Shown here: positions 1-6,017 of the stretch, in pieces
Layout: every line of letters starts with the position of its first letter
How positions within the stretch are numbered: position 1 is the first letter of the stretch
DNA from: Porphyromonadaceae bacterium
GTDB taxonomy: Bacteria; Bacteroidota; Bacteroidia; Bacteroidales; Dysgonomonadaceae
Reading direction: 5' to 3'
Length of the DNA: 8,277 nt
NCBI GenBank assembly: GCA_022840285.1
Contig: JALHIE010000086.1
Coordinates: 1 to 8,277 of the forward strand
The notes under the pieces: model-generated
Told to the model about the DNA's origin: nothing
The model's input: only the letters and a program-made list of their open reading frames with translations
Databases searched by the model: none
Made by a program: the position numbers and the translations under genes

Positions 1-1280
1 GCAGCAGCCAATCCAGTTGTTGCGGTTGCGGCGGCGGTTGTAGCGACAGCATCTACTTCTAAAGCCACAATTTCCATGCCTATGGCTCCTGTTAATGCAG
101 CACTGGAGGCGGCAGCGGCGGCAGTTGCTGTAGTACGAGCTGCTTTGGAAGTAACACCCAACCAATCAGTAATGATAAGGGCCTTTGATGCTAGTATGTT
201 AATGGTTTTTGCAACAGTATCTGCGTTCGTTAGTAATACCATTTGCTTCAACAGTGCTATGCCAGGAGATAAAACCCCATTCAGCAAAGTAAGAGTAGAT
301 ACGAGTGCTATAGCACCGCCCGCAAGGCCAATAAGTAAGCTAGCGCCAGGAATCGAATTCAGGAGTTTGACGGCTCCCGTTAGCAATTGAACGAATTTAT
401 TCATCGGCCAGACCAGACTATCACCAATGGAATCCTTCAGGCTTTTAAGGCTGGTCGCAAATCCTTCCCAGGGTCGTTTTGATAGCGCCTCAGACATGTC
501 GGTGCCTTCGCCTTTTTCCATCATGTACTTCATGCGGGACTTGGCGCTGCTCATTTCTTTGCCTTCAGGATCGACACCTAGTGCTGTTGCAAGCGCATCC
601 CTGCGTGTACCGGTTAGTTTTCCGGTGGTTCGCACAGACGAGCGAACTAGATCTTCGGCGCTGCCAAATCCTTGGCCCTTCATGAGTTCTTGATTCGCAA
701 ACCAAAAATTAGTAATATAATCGGCCTTAGCGAGCTTTTCAGTAGAAGAGCCCTTGATGTATTTTGATCCTGCCATCAAAACAGAATAGTATTCTTTGAT
801 GTTGGAACGTCGAGTACCCTCACCAGCTTCCGCTTGTTGTTTTGAAAATTCTTCGAGCTCGGCGAACGATATTTTGAGTTTCTTGTTACTGTTTATGGCA
901 CGCTCAATCTGTTCAACATACAACGTTGATTCTGCTGATGTCTTCCAGGCCAAACCTGAAATTGCACCGCCCATCGCAATACCAGCAAGTGAATTCACCA
1001 AATTTCCAATGCCATCATTTACGTTATCTATAGATTTTTTAATATTATCAAAACTAGAAGTTGTGTGTTTTTCGGTAGATTTTGCATTATCTGAAATTTT
1101 ATTTATAGATTTTGCAGCATTGTCAGCAGATCCAGTTAGGTTATTTATTGATTCAATATTTATAACAATTTTTTTGTTGGCTAGATTATCTAGTAATACT
1201 GAAACATTTTTTAATTGTTCTTCGATGTTTCCGGATAGTGTTATTAGAATTTGAACGGATCTGGCAAAATTGTCTAGCAT
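1..1280 (-). CDS. Tape-measure protein, N-terminal part (C-terminus beyond left edge)
   Basis: The minus strand is open without a stop from an ATG at 1280 to the left edge, giving 426 codons of a longer gene. I checked this by translating the whole stretch. The tape measure sets tail length, fills the tube during assembly and is usually the largest tail protein. Residues 40-95 are rich in N, S, K, I and D with spaced hydrophobics, which suggests a coiled coil. Residues 264-350 contain a W-containing amphipathic stretch (RPWEGFATSLKSL) followed by a long hydrophobic, Gly/Ala-rich region (IPGASLLIGLAGGAIALV), as is common in tape measures. From about 380 the chain becomes very rich in Ala and Thr. 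The start follows the chaperone frameshift frame's stop by 14 bases, with an AGGTAG site upstream. The call rests mainly on position after sheath, tube and chaperone and on composition; no catalytic domain is seen in this part. Confidence 0.85.
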   Translation of the reverse strand, partial: MLDNFARSVQILITLSGNIEEQLKNVSVLLDNLANKKIVINIESINNLTGSADNAAKSINKISDNAKSTEKHTTSSFDNIKKSIDNVNDGIGNLVNSLAGIAMGGAISGLAWKTSAESTLYVEQIERAINSNKKLKISFAELEEFSKQQAEAGEGTRRSNIKEYYSVLMAGSKYIKGSSTEKLAKADYITNFWFANQELMKGQGFGSAEDLVRSSVRTTGKLTGTRRDALATALGVDPEGKEMSSAKSRMKYMMEKGEGTDMSEALSKRPWEGFATSLKSLKDSIGDSLVWPMNKFVQLLTGAVKLLNSIPGASLLIGLAGGAIALVSTLTLLNGVLSPGIALLKQMVLLTNADTVAKTINILASKALIITDWLGVTSKAARTTATAAAAASSAALTGAIGMEIVALEVDAVATTAAATATTGLAA

Positions 1281-1294
1281 AATTTAATATCTAC

Positions 1295-1935
1295 CTATTT
1301 GTTTTTGTTCACAATGTTTAACCAACGTTGTTTTTGGGTTTCGGTACATTTGTCATAGCTGGCTTTGTCGCGTTTGCCTTTCATTGCGTTAACGAATTCT
1401 CGGTGGGTCATTTTGCGGTTTTGAGATTTACCGGCTTTAGCTAGATCTATTATTTCTTGCATTTTACAAATTGCGTCTATCTGAATTCTGGTTAGTTTGT
1501 GAATAGGAACGTTTGTTAGTTTGTAACCAGAATGATGTAAAAAAGTTAGACGCTGACCTTCAGCTGTCTGAAAAAATCTGTTAGCTCCTCGTTGCCAACG
1601 GTGGAAATAGAAATGATAGCTTGGCCGATTTCAATGAGGGCATTGCCTATCATGAGTTCGAAAACCTCTTTTTGATCTGTTTTTGGATCTTCTGGGTTAG
1701 CAATCTCGTGCAGGGCTTTATCTACGATGCCGTAACGACAAGCTTCTACTTGCAAAATAAAGTTATCAGATACTTTGGGATCTGAAGTATCATAACCAGA
1801 GTCTTCGACTGTCTTAAATATTTTAGCAATCTCAACATCGGTTAGCGGACGAACTTCTATTTCCTCATCATATACTGAAACTTTTACTTTTTTCCGGAAT
1901 TTAGTGCCTTCTAAAATTAAATCTTTTGTTATCAT
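1295..1935 (-). CDS. Tail assembly chaperone, long form made by -1 frameshift (213 aa)
   Basis: This is the predicted fusion of codons 1-122 of the short chaperone with 91 codons of the -1 frame. After the slippery site at 1570-1576, reading resumes at 1570 with CAG ACA GCT GAA and stays open to a TAG at 1297-1295. The extension starts QTAEGQRLTFLHHSGY and ends QRWLNIVNKNK; it is basic and rich in K, R, Q and N. The -1 frame has no credible start of its own: its first ATG (1462) would give 55 residues and lacks a Shine-Dalgarno site, and the open frame runs far upstream of it through the zero-frame stop. In lambda G/G-T and P2 E/E' a similar product bridges tail tube and tape measure, and the gene lies just upstream of the tape measure as here. 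The frameshift is inferred from sequence, not shown; its efficiency is unknown. Confidence 0.75.
1546..1935 (-). CDS. Tail assembly chaperone, short form (129 aa)
   Basis: This is the zero-frame product, a small acidic protein starting MITKDLILEG. It has an early beta segment (KVKVSVYDEEIEVRPLT) and then a helical region (DVEIAKIFKTVED; FELMIGNALIEIGQAIISI). A short beta N-terminus followed by a helical bundle is common in phage tail assembly chaperones such as lambda G and P2 E. Such proteins coat the tape measure while the tube polymerises and are absent from the finished virion. The gene sits between tail tube (ends 1975) and tape measure (starts 1280), exactly where this family is found. 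The ATG at 1935 follows AAGGAAAG at 1949-1942. Sequence similarity between such chaperones is usually too weak to judge by eye, so position and the frameshift carry most of the weight. Confidence 0.8.
   Translation of the reverse strand: MITKDLILEGTKFRKKVKVSVYDEEIEVRPLTDVEIAKIFKTVEDSGYDTSDPKVSDNFILQVEACRYGIVDKALHEIANPEDPKTDQKEVFELMIGNALIEIGQAIISISTVGNEELTDFFRQLKVSV
1549..1568 (-). promoter_or_regulatory. Hairpin just downstream of the slippery site
   Basis: One base after the heptamer the RNA can fold into a hairpin. GAC (1568-1566) pairs with GTC (1551-1549), A1565 bulges, and GCTGA (1564-1560) pairs with TCAGC (1556-1552) around an AGG loop. The upper 5-bp stem alone starts 5 bases after the heptamer, within the usual spacing for frameshift stimulators. 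The short stem and three-base loop make it a modest stimulator, and a pseudoknot with downstream bases cannot be excluded. The zero-frame stop TAA (1548-1546) follows the hairpin directly. Confidence 0.5.
1570..1576 (-). promoter_or_regulatory. -1 ribosomal frameshift slippery heptamer T_TTT_TTC
   Basis: On the minus strand the bases TTTTTTC lie at 1576-1570, in register with the chaperone zero frame: GAT ends at 1576, then TTT (1575-1573) and TTC (1572-1570). This fits the X_XXY_YYZ rule for simultaneous slippage of both tRNAs by one base. It lies 8 codons before the zero-frame stop, and the -1 frame is open on both sides. Confidence 0.8.
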
Positions 1936-1974
1936 GTAAAACTTTCCTTACTTTTTTATGTTTGCGTTATTTGT

Positions 1975-2466
1975 TTATGCTGGATCTCTGCTAAAGGCAG
2001 AAAAGCTATATCTTGTTGATACTGTGGAACCAACGTCTCCGATATTCAAGGAATCGCTTTTGAGTAGGCATCGGTGGTACGTTACTATGGTGCCAGAAGA
2101 TACTTGTGTCGGTTCTTTTAAGGATCGATCGTACTCGGATCCTACATCATTTACCATTATTTCAAATTCTTTTGAAAGTCCTTGTACGCCTTTCCAGGTT
2201 AGGTTTTCTTTGATTAAGTCCATCCACGTCTTGGGATTTTCGGCTTCAGATACCCACCAAGAACCAATTTCGAAGTCGCCTTCATAATCAATTTTGCCTT
2301 GTACGTGAGCGTATTTTTGATGGTAGCCAGTACCATATTCTTTGCTAATGTCTGTTGATTTCTGGACTGTAAGCGACTTTAATGGAATGCTATGGGGTTC
2401 TCCGCCACTTGCAGTAAAAGTTATTACAATATCACCAGGACTTTCTGCAACAATTGTGTATGCCAT
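1975..2466 (-). CDS. Tail tube protein of the contractile tail (163 aa)
   Basis: This protein should form the inner tube around which the sheath contracts and which meets the tape measure inside. It starts MAYTIVAESPGDIVITF and is predicted almost wholly beta, with a helix near residues 74-90 (ENPKTWMDLIKENLTWK). A GDFEIGSWW stretch lies near residues 64-72. Length (about 160 residues) and beta content match the tube family of contractile tails. It follows the sheath gene after a 34-base gap and precedes the chaperone, the standard order. The ATG at 2466 has a strong Shine-Dalgarno site, AGGAG, at 2480-2476. I do not recognise a diagnostic motif, so the call combines position, size and fold character. 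Confidence 0.8.
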   Translation of the reverse strand: MAYTIVAESPGDIVITFTASGGEPHSIPLKSLTVQKSTDISKEYGTGYHQKYAHVQGKIDYEGDFEIGSWWVSEAENPKTWMDLIKENLTWKGVQGLSKEFEIMVNDVGSEYDRSLKEPTQVSSGTIVTYHRCLLKSDSLNIGDVGSTVSTRYSFSAFSRDPA

Positions 2467-2500
2467 AAGTTTAATCTCCTAAAAATGTTTATGAGGGGAT

Positions 2501-4189
2501 TTATTCCACCTCAGTTATTACTCCTGTTCCTTGATCACTTAGAATACCAACGGCTATTGTTTCGTCAATTCTTTCAATGTGACCAATGTTCTCCATGCAC
2601 AAATGGATATTTACTTTGCCGGTATCGGTTTCATCTGGGGTTACTTCAATAGAATATGCTCGAATATTTTCATCGCGCATTAAATCATTGAGGATAGCTT
2701 TGATTGATTGTTCCATTGCGGACATTATAGTACCGGTTCGCTTTTCATGGAAATATTGACGCGCTATTTGGTCAGAAGCAACAATAACGTAATTGATGGT
2801 TCTGTTGTCAACAGTCCTCAAGAATTGCCAGGTCTGGTCTGTGGTTATTCCAACGTATGGCCGAATGCCGCGACTCTTAATAATAACGTCTGCGCGGGCA
2901 TCGGTGTCCTGAGTCATTACATCTACGTCAGTTTGGTCGTAGGTGTTTAGTAGACCATTAAGACCGTTCATCGCGTTTCGTGGAAGTGCGGCAGATTCTC
3001 CAAGCGCTACAGCGGCTTCTTTGCCAGCTCTTGCAACTGCAATGTTTCTAGAAGTCGTGGAATTGTCCCAGCTATTGGCTACGATCGTTAGAAGACGGTT
3101 GGAATAGCCCGCTGCAATATCGAGGACTTGTTCTGCAGTTAGGTTAGGGGCAACTCCAATAAAGCACTGACATGGATGGAACTTGTTTGCCATTTCCATT
3201 GACCAAGCATCCAGTACAGGAATTAGGTCGTGGGTACCTTCCTCGACTTCATATTCGGTCAGGGCACAAGTTTGTGGTGCGCCAACTAATTCAGCGGCAG
3301 CAGCTCCACCAACTCGTAATGCTTCTTCCCAGTCGGAAGTAGAAATCGAGGTGCCGTCTAGTCCACCAGATAGCGCGAACGGCGTTACACTAGTTGCAGG
3401 AAGATGAGTTTCACCAGCAATTGCTGTTGCTGTGACAAAACCAGTTCCAATAAGTCTAGCAACCAACTTTGTAAGTGATGATATATTGTCGTACGTGTAT
3501 GTGGTTTCGTTGTCAGTTACAACTAATTTCACGGTTTTATATTTCAGGCTATACGTTATTAGGGAAGTTGCTGCAACCGGAGTACCAAACGTTATGCTAC
3601 CATCGATGGTATTCACGTAGACTTGATCAGCAGTTGGAGGCGCCGTATATACTAACTTTCCATTCGCTTCAGTGTACGGAACTCCATCCACCCGAACCCA
3701 ATTTGCGGAATCATTTGCAATTATGTTGGTATATTGAGTGTAGTAAGGACCGGCTGTCCCGGCACCAGGAATCGCATAAGGTGTGGTTTCGGTGGCCTTA
3801 AAACTGCCTTCCAATACCTTAACAGATACTGCATTTCCCCATAGACCGGGAGACTTTGCTTCAATTTTTACGACGTCGTTAGGAGTATCTAGTCCATCGT
3901 CTAGTGTTACAGAAGCAGTTGCGTGCCCGGTTCCTAGAACTCTTACAGCGTAAACAACCGGCGCGCCTTGCGCAAACGCTAATTCGATTGCGTCTTTGAG
4001 TCCGCCACTATAGAAGTAAGTTTTTGCAGCGGATGAACTTGTCATTGCAACTGCTTCGTCTACTGGACCACGAACAGATCGTCCTACTAACAGAACAACT
4101 CCCTTACCTACGATTACTGGTACGGGGCCAACTGTTTCGAGCTTAATTATAAGTCGAACGAATTGACTTGGATTACCATATTCAACCAT
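2501..4189 (-). CDS. Contractile tail sheath protein (562 aa)
   Basis: This is the outer sheath subunit that contracts to drive the tube through the host envelope. The N-terminal domain has the family look: GPVPVIVGKGVVLLVGRSVRGP at residues 21-42 with the G-x-x-G and GP turns, then GLWGNAVSVKV at 115-125, a hallmark of sheath proteins. Residues about 160-230 hold a beta-rich insert (VDGVPYTEANGKLVY, then a DGSITFG strand) often seen in larger sheaths. The C-terminal domain runs from about 445 (RGIRPYVGITTDQTWQFLRTV) through a helix (SAMEQSIKAILNDLMRDENI) to the end, where neighbouring subunits exchange strands. The ATG at 4189 follows GGTGA at 4200-4196, six bases away. It is the first large gene after the divergent control region, next to the tube gene. 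Confidence 0.95.
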   Translation of the reverse strand: MVEYGNPSQFVRLIIKLETVGPVPVIVGKGVVLLVGRSVRGPVDEAVAMTSSSAAKTYFYSGGLKDAIELAFAQGAPVVYAVRVLGTGHATASVTLDDGLDTPNDVVKIEAKSPGLWGNAVSVKVLEGSFKATETTPYAIPGAGTAGPYYTQYTNIIANDSANWVRVDGVPYTEANGKLVYTAPPTADQVYVNTIDGSITFGTPVAATSLITYSLKYKTVKLVVTDNETTYTYDNISSLTKLVARLIGTGFVTATAIAGETHLPATSVTPFALSGGLDGTSISTSDWEEALRVGGAAAAELVGAPQTCALTEYEVEEGTHDLIPVLDAWSMEMANKFHPCQCFIGVAPNLTAEQVLDIAAGYSNRLLTIVANSWDNSTTSRNIAVARAGKEAAVALGESAALPRNAMNGLNGLLNTYDQTDVDVMTQDTDARADVIIKSRGIRPYVGITTDQTWQFLRTVDNRTINYVIVASDQIARQYFHEKRTGTIMSAMEQSIKAILNDLMRDENIRAYSIEVTPDETDTGKVNIHLCMENIGHIERIDETIAVGILSDQGTGVITEVE

Positions 4190-4206
4190 TTATAATCACC
4201 AAAATA

Positions 4207-4395
4207 TTATTTTACTTTAATTAAAAGATTCTTAGGATAACCGTCTTTCAACCATTTCTGGTATTCTTGTAAGGTTATCTTGTTTGCTCGCCATGCATCA
4301 TAGATAGTCATTTTAGAAGGAAATTCAGGAACTACGGATGGTTCATAAAAGTCCTCGGTTTGTGTTTCATCAACCTTATTATATTTTTTTTTCAA
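4207..4395 (-). CDS. Small protein of unknown function upstream of the sheath (62 aa)
   Basis: I do not recognise this gene. The reading frame uses a TTG start at 4395, followed by a run of nine A (three Lys codons), and ends 17 bases before the sheath gene. AAGGT lies about ten bases upstream of the TTG. The first half is acidic and unstructured (DETQTEDFYEPSVVPEF); the second half is probably helical with aromatic residues (IYDAWRANKITLQEYQKWL), ending basic. An internal ATG (MTIYDAW) would give a shorter protein of about 34 residues. It is likely co-transcribed with the sheath. Being the first gene of the operon it could be a structural or assembly factor, but nothing in the sequence shows this. 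Confidence 0.55.
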   Translation of the reverse strand: MKKKYNKVDETQTEDFYEPSVVPEFPSKMTIYDAWRANKITLQEYQKWLKDGYPKNLLIKVK

Positions 4396-4519
4396 TGTAA
4401 ATACCTTCAGATATTTATGTAAACTTTATTCAAGTACTAATCAAAATAAAAGCAAGAATATACAATTTTACGATCCGATACCAAAAACTATAAATACAAT
4501 AAGGAGTATAGTATAGTAC
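4396..4519. promoter_or_regulatory. Divergent intergenic control region
   Basis: This AT-rich gap separates the minus-strand sheath operon from the plus-strand gene pair. It holds TATA-like motifs for both directions, described separately where they can be placed. On the minus strand, TGTATATTC (about 4465-4457), preceded by an A-rich stretch, is the best candidate for the sheath operon; it would give a leader of roughly 40 bases containing the AAGG site. A second AT-rich motif (CATAAATAT, 4419-4411) lies too near the TTG to be its promoter. No clear operator palindrome was found. Confidence 0.45.
4481..4496 (+). promoter_or_regulatory. Archaeal-type BRE/TATA promoter for the plus-strand gene pair
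   Basis: CCAAAAAC followed by TATAAATA (4489-4496) matches the archaeal pattern of a purine-rich BRE directly upstream of a TATA box. Transcription would start about 25 bases downstream, near 4517, making the ATG at 4520 almost leaderless. An AAGGAG at 4501-4506 sits 13 bases before the ATG, which is long for a Shine-Dalgarno site and would be outside such a transcript. A bacterial promoter is not excluded, but no paired -35 element is evident. Confidence 0.5.
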
Positions 4520-4741
4520 ATGGACACATTTGATAAGATCGGTAAACTCATCGAAGGCGGTATAAAAACACTATTTGCAATGCCAGGAATCTTAGTTGCT
4601 GCCCTCGGAGTAATGGTAGTGATAAATTCTGTGCTAGATCTAGATTTCTTTGGAGCGATAGTAGGAATCGTTTTCATGGGCTTAGGACTAGGCTGGATTA
4701 GCTGGACCCTAAGAAGCATAAGGGGATTAAGACAAACATGA
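4520..4741 (+). CDS. Small two-span membrane protein (73 aa)
   Basis: I do not recognise the family. The protein has a charged N-terminus (MDTFDKIGKLIEGG), a hydrophobic segment at about residues 16-37 (TLFAMPGILVAALGVMVVI), a short polar turn (LDLD), a second hydrophobic segment at about 43-63 (GAIVGIVFMGLGLGW), and a basic tail (RSIRGLRQT). Two spans with a short loop and basic C-terminus also describe small holins, but nothing here proves that role, and no lysis enzyme lies beside it. Its stop overlaps the start of the next gene (ATGA), so the two are translated together. Strand, promoter and composition differ from the tail genes around it, suggesting a late-acquired cargo gene. Confidence 0.6.
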   Translation: MDTFDKIGKLIEGGIKTLFAMPGILVAALGVMVVINSVLDLDFFGAIVGIVFMGLGLGWISWTLRSIRGLRQT

Positions 4742-5280
4742 ATAAACAAGCATTAATAGTGGTATTATTATTGTTTGTATTATTTTTTGTGCCGTGGGGA
4801 AGTTCTAGTGACATCCAGATATATACTAAAAAAATTGATCATTCCGTTCTTCCTCAAAAATACACAATTGAAGTATATGCTTCACCGCATGACTTACCTA
4901 AATATCCAACAACATTAATATGTTCTGTATATTCTATATCAGAACAAGTTTTTACAAAAACAAGGAATGTTAAAATAAAGCAACTTATAAATGTTACATA
5001 TATACAAATAAATGACAAAAATGACTTTAATAAACCTGTATGCAAAATATCACAAGATGGATATAATAATGCCTTTCATGTGCATGGTTATGTTACCAAA
5101 ATTTCAAAGAATCGTGGTACAATAATAGATATGGATGGACTTCCTGAGTATGCGGAATATAAACACCTATTAATAAATGTTACAATGATCGATGATTCGG
5201 GGAGTTGCATAAGTAGCCAAAAATTGTTGGATTCTGGGTATAGAGAAATAAAAAAGGAACCAAAAAAAAGACAAATATAA
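4738..5280 (+). CDS. Exported or membrane-anchored protein of unknown function (180 aa)
   Basis: The N-terminus is a clear signal peptide or anchor: MNKQ followed by a 15-residue hydrophobic core (ALIVVLLLFVLFFVP) and WGSSS. The rest, about 155 residues, is polar, rich in K, I, Y and N, and probably mostly beta. Three Cys (62, 102, 157) and two N-V-T sequons (85 and 147) would fit a protein on the outer face of the membrane. The C-terminus is strongly basic (KKEPKKRQI). The start overlaps the upstream stop by four bases, and AAGGGGA lies upstream within the previous gene. I know no homologue. Cell-envelope proteins carried this way by viruses sometimes alter the infected cell surface or block superinfection; that is speculation here. 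The gene is noticeably AT-rich compared with the sheath region. Confidence 0.6.
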   Translation: MNKQALIVVLLLFVLFFVPWGSSSDIQIYTKKIDHSVLPQKYTIEVYASPHDLPKYPTTLICSVYSISEQVFTKTRNVKIKQLINVTYIQINDKNDFNKPVCKISQDGYNNAFHVHGYVTKISKNRGTIIDMDGLPEYAEYKHLLINVTMIDDSGSCISSQKLLDSGYREIKKEPKKRQI

Positions 5281-5284
5281 AAAA
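5250..5284 (-). terminator. T-rich terminator of the right-hand minus-strand operon
   Basis: Downstream of the minus-strand stop at 5298, the minus strand reads into three T tracts of 6, 8 and 6 bases (5284-5279, 5269-5262, 5255-5250) without a strong hairpin. Archaeal RNA polymerase stops at such U-rich runs. They lie antisense to the end of the plus-strand gene, where they encode Lys codons, so the tracts could also be just a by-product of that coding sequence. Confidence 0.4.
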
Positions 5285-5297
5285 TAATCGTTGTGGA

Positions 5298-6017
5298 TCA
5301 GTCACTAATTAGTATCATGTCCATACTATAACTTTTTTCTTTACTGATTTTGTTTAGTAAGACATCCATGGAAAATTCTGACTTCCAACCAAGAACTGAA
5401 ATTCCCATACCATAACACGGCGGATGATAGTCCGTGATAATAAAGTGCGTCCCACTTTCACATGGAATTGACCAATCATATGCAATTGCGTGAATGTTTG
5501 GTGTTGGATCCAGGGTTGAGAATTCGTATTCTACAGTAAAGTCTAAGTTTGCTGGATAAATCCAATGTTCGGTAGTATGCGACATTATTGGAGGAAGATA
5601 TGTTACCCTCATGCTACCAGGAAGGACTTTCATAAGGTCTGTTGACCATTTCAAACCCAGACGCCATATTGAAATTTCTTGCTGAAGATCATATAGGATT
5701 TGGTCTAGGGTTTCTGGAGTTTCTTGATCGGTTATAGCAGTTTCGCTTTCGCAAAGGATAGTTAGACTGATGGTGGCTCTTTGGTATTCTCCAAGCCATT
5801 GCCGGACGTCGCCTTGGTAACCCAATCTATCTTTTCGTGTGGGTCCCGCGGTACTCGGATGACTGCGAATGCCTTGAGAAAGTATGGCTATTCTCATACT
5901 TGGAAATTCATAGTCGTCGTTTCCTAGACGGTCGCGGCGCAGTTTTTTTAGTGTGAAGTTCGCTAGTTTCGTTGGAATCGCTTCTATTAGTTTGGCACGT
6001 TGACCTATTGAAAGCAT
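5298..6017 (-). CDS. Probable tail terminator/neck protein with C-terminal fibre-type repeats (239 aa)
   Basis: Residues 1-175 resemble tail terminator or completion proteins, which cap the tail and join it to the neck. There is a helical start (QRAKLIEAIPTKL), a strand at 78-88 beginning at an Arg (RATISLTILCE), a long helix at 103-125 (TLDQILYDLQQEISIWRLGL), and a closing strand WIYPANLDFTVEYEFS at 152-167. The pattern of strand, helix, then a Y-P-x-x-L-D-F-x-V-x-Y-E-F strand is what I associate with this fold, but no single residue is diagnostic. It lies in the tail block upstream of the sheath, the usual place. Residues about 200-239 then leave the fold and carry two or three copies of a short repeat (EFSMDVLLN, SYSMDMILI) shared with the next two genes. 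The ATG at 6017 directly follows the previous stop, with GGAAGTGA upstream. Confidence 0.6.
   Translation of the reverse strand: MLSIGQRAKLIEAIPTKLANFTLKKLRRDRLGNDDYEFPSMRIAILSQGIRSHPSTAGPTRKDRLGYQGDVRQWLGEYQRATISLTILCESETAITDQETPETLDQILYDLQQEISIWRLGLKWSTDLMKVLPGSMRVTYLPPIMSHTTEHWIYPANLDFTVEYEFSTLDPTPNIHAIAYDWSIPCESGTHFIITDYHPPCYGMGISVLGWKSEFSMDVLLNKISKEKSYSMDMILISD
5301..5417 (-). repeat. Protein repeats at the C-terminus of the terminator-like gene
   Basis: Codons 201-239 encode three tandem units aligned on YGMGISVL (202), FSMDVLLN (215) and YSMDMILI (230), spaced 13 and 15 residues apart. The units match the K-x-Y-x-M-D-I-x-L pattern of the two genes transcribed before this one. They form the very end of the protein. 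Confidence 0.6.
5333..5342 (+). terminator. T-rich candidate terminator for the plus-strand pair
   Basis: About 50 bases after the stop at 5280 the plus strand has TTTTTTCTTT, the first long T run met by the plus-strand transcript. It lies within the antisense of the neighbouring gene. It is offered only as the nearest candidate; no hairpin precedes it. Confidence 0.25.

Noticed and set aside
1..150. GCN/GGC-rich simple repeat at the left edge, possibly a nucleotide microsatellite
   Set aside because: It encodes the Ala/Thr-rich stretch of the tape measure, codons vary (GCC, GCT, GCA, ACA, ACT), and no perfect repeat unit is present.
796..1254. A 152-codon open frame on the plus strand
   Set aside because: It lies antisense to the tape-measure gene, is rich in Phe, Ser and Ile as expected for the shadow of a Lys/Asn/Asp-rich gene, and has no ribosome binding site or neighbours on that strand.
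1295..1462. A separate 55-residue minus-strand gene starting at the ATG at 1462
   Set aside because: There is no Shine-Dalgarno site before this ATG, and the frame stays open upstream through the slippery site, so it is better read as the C-terminal part of the frameshift product.
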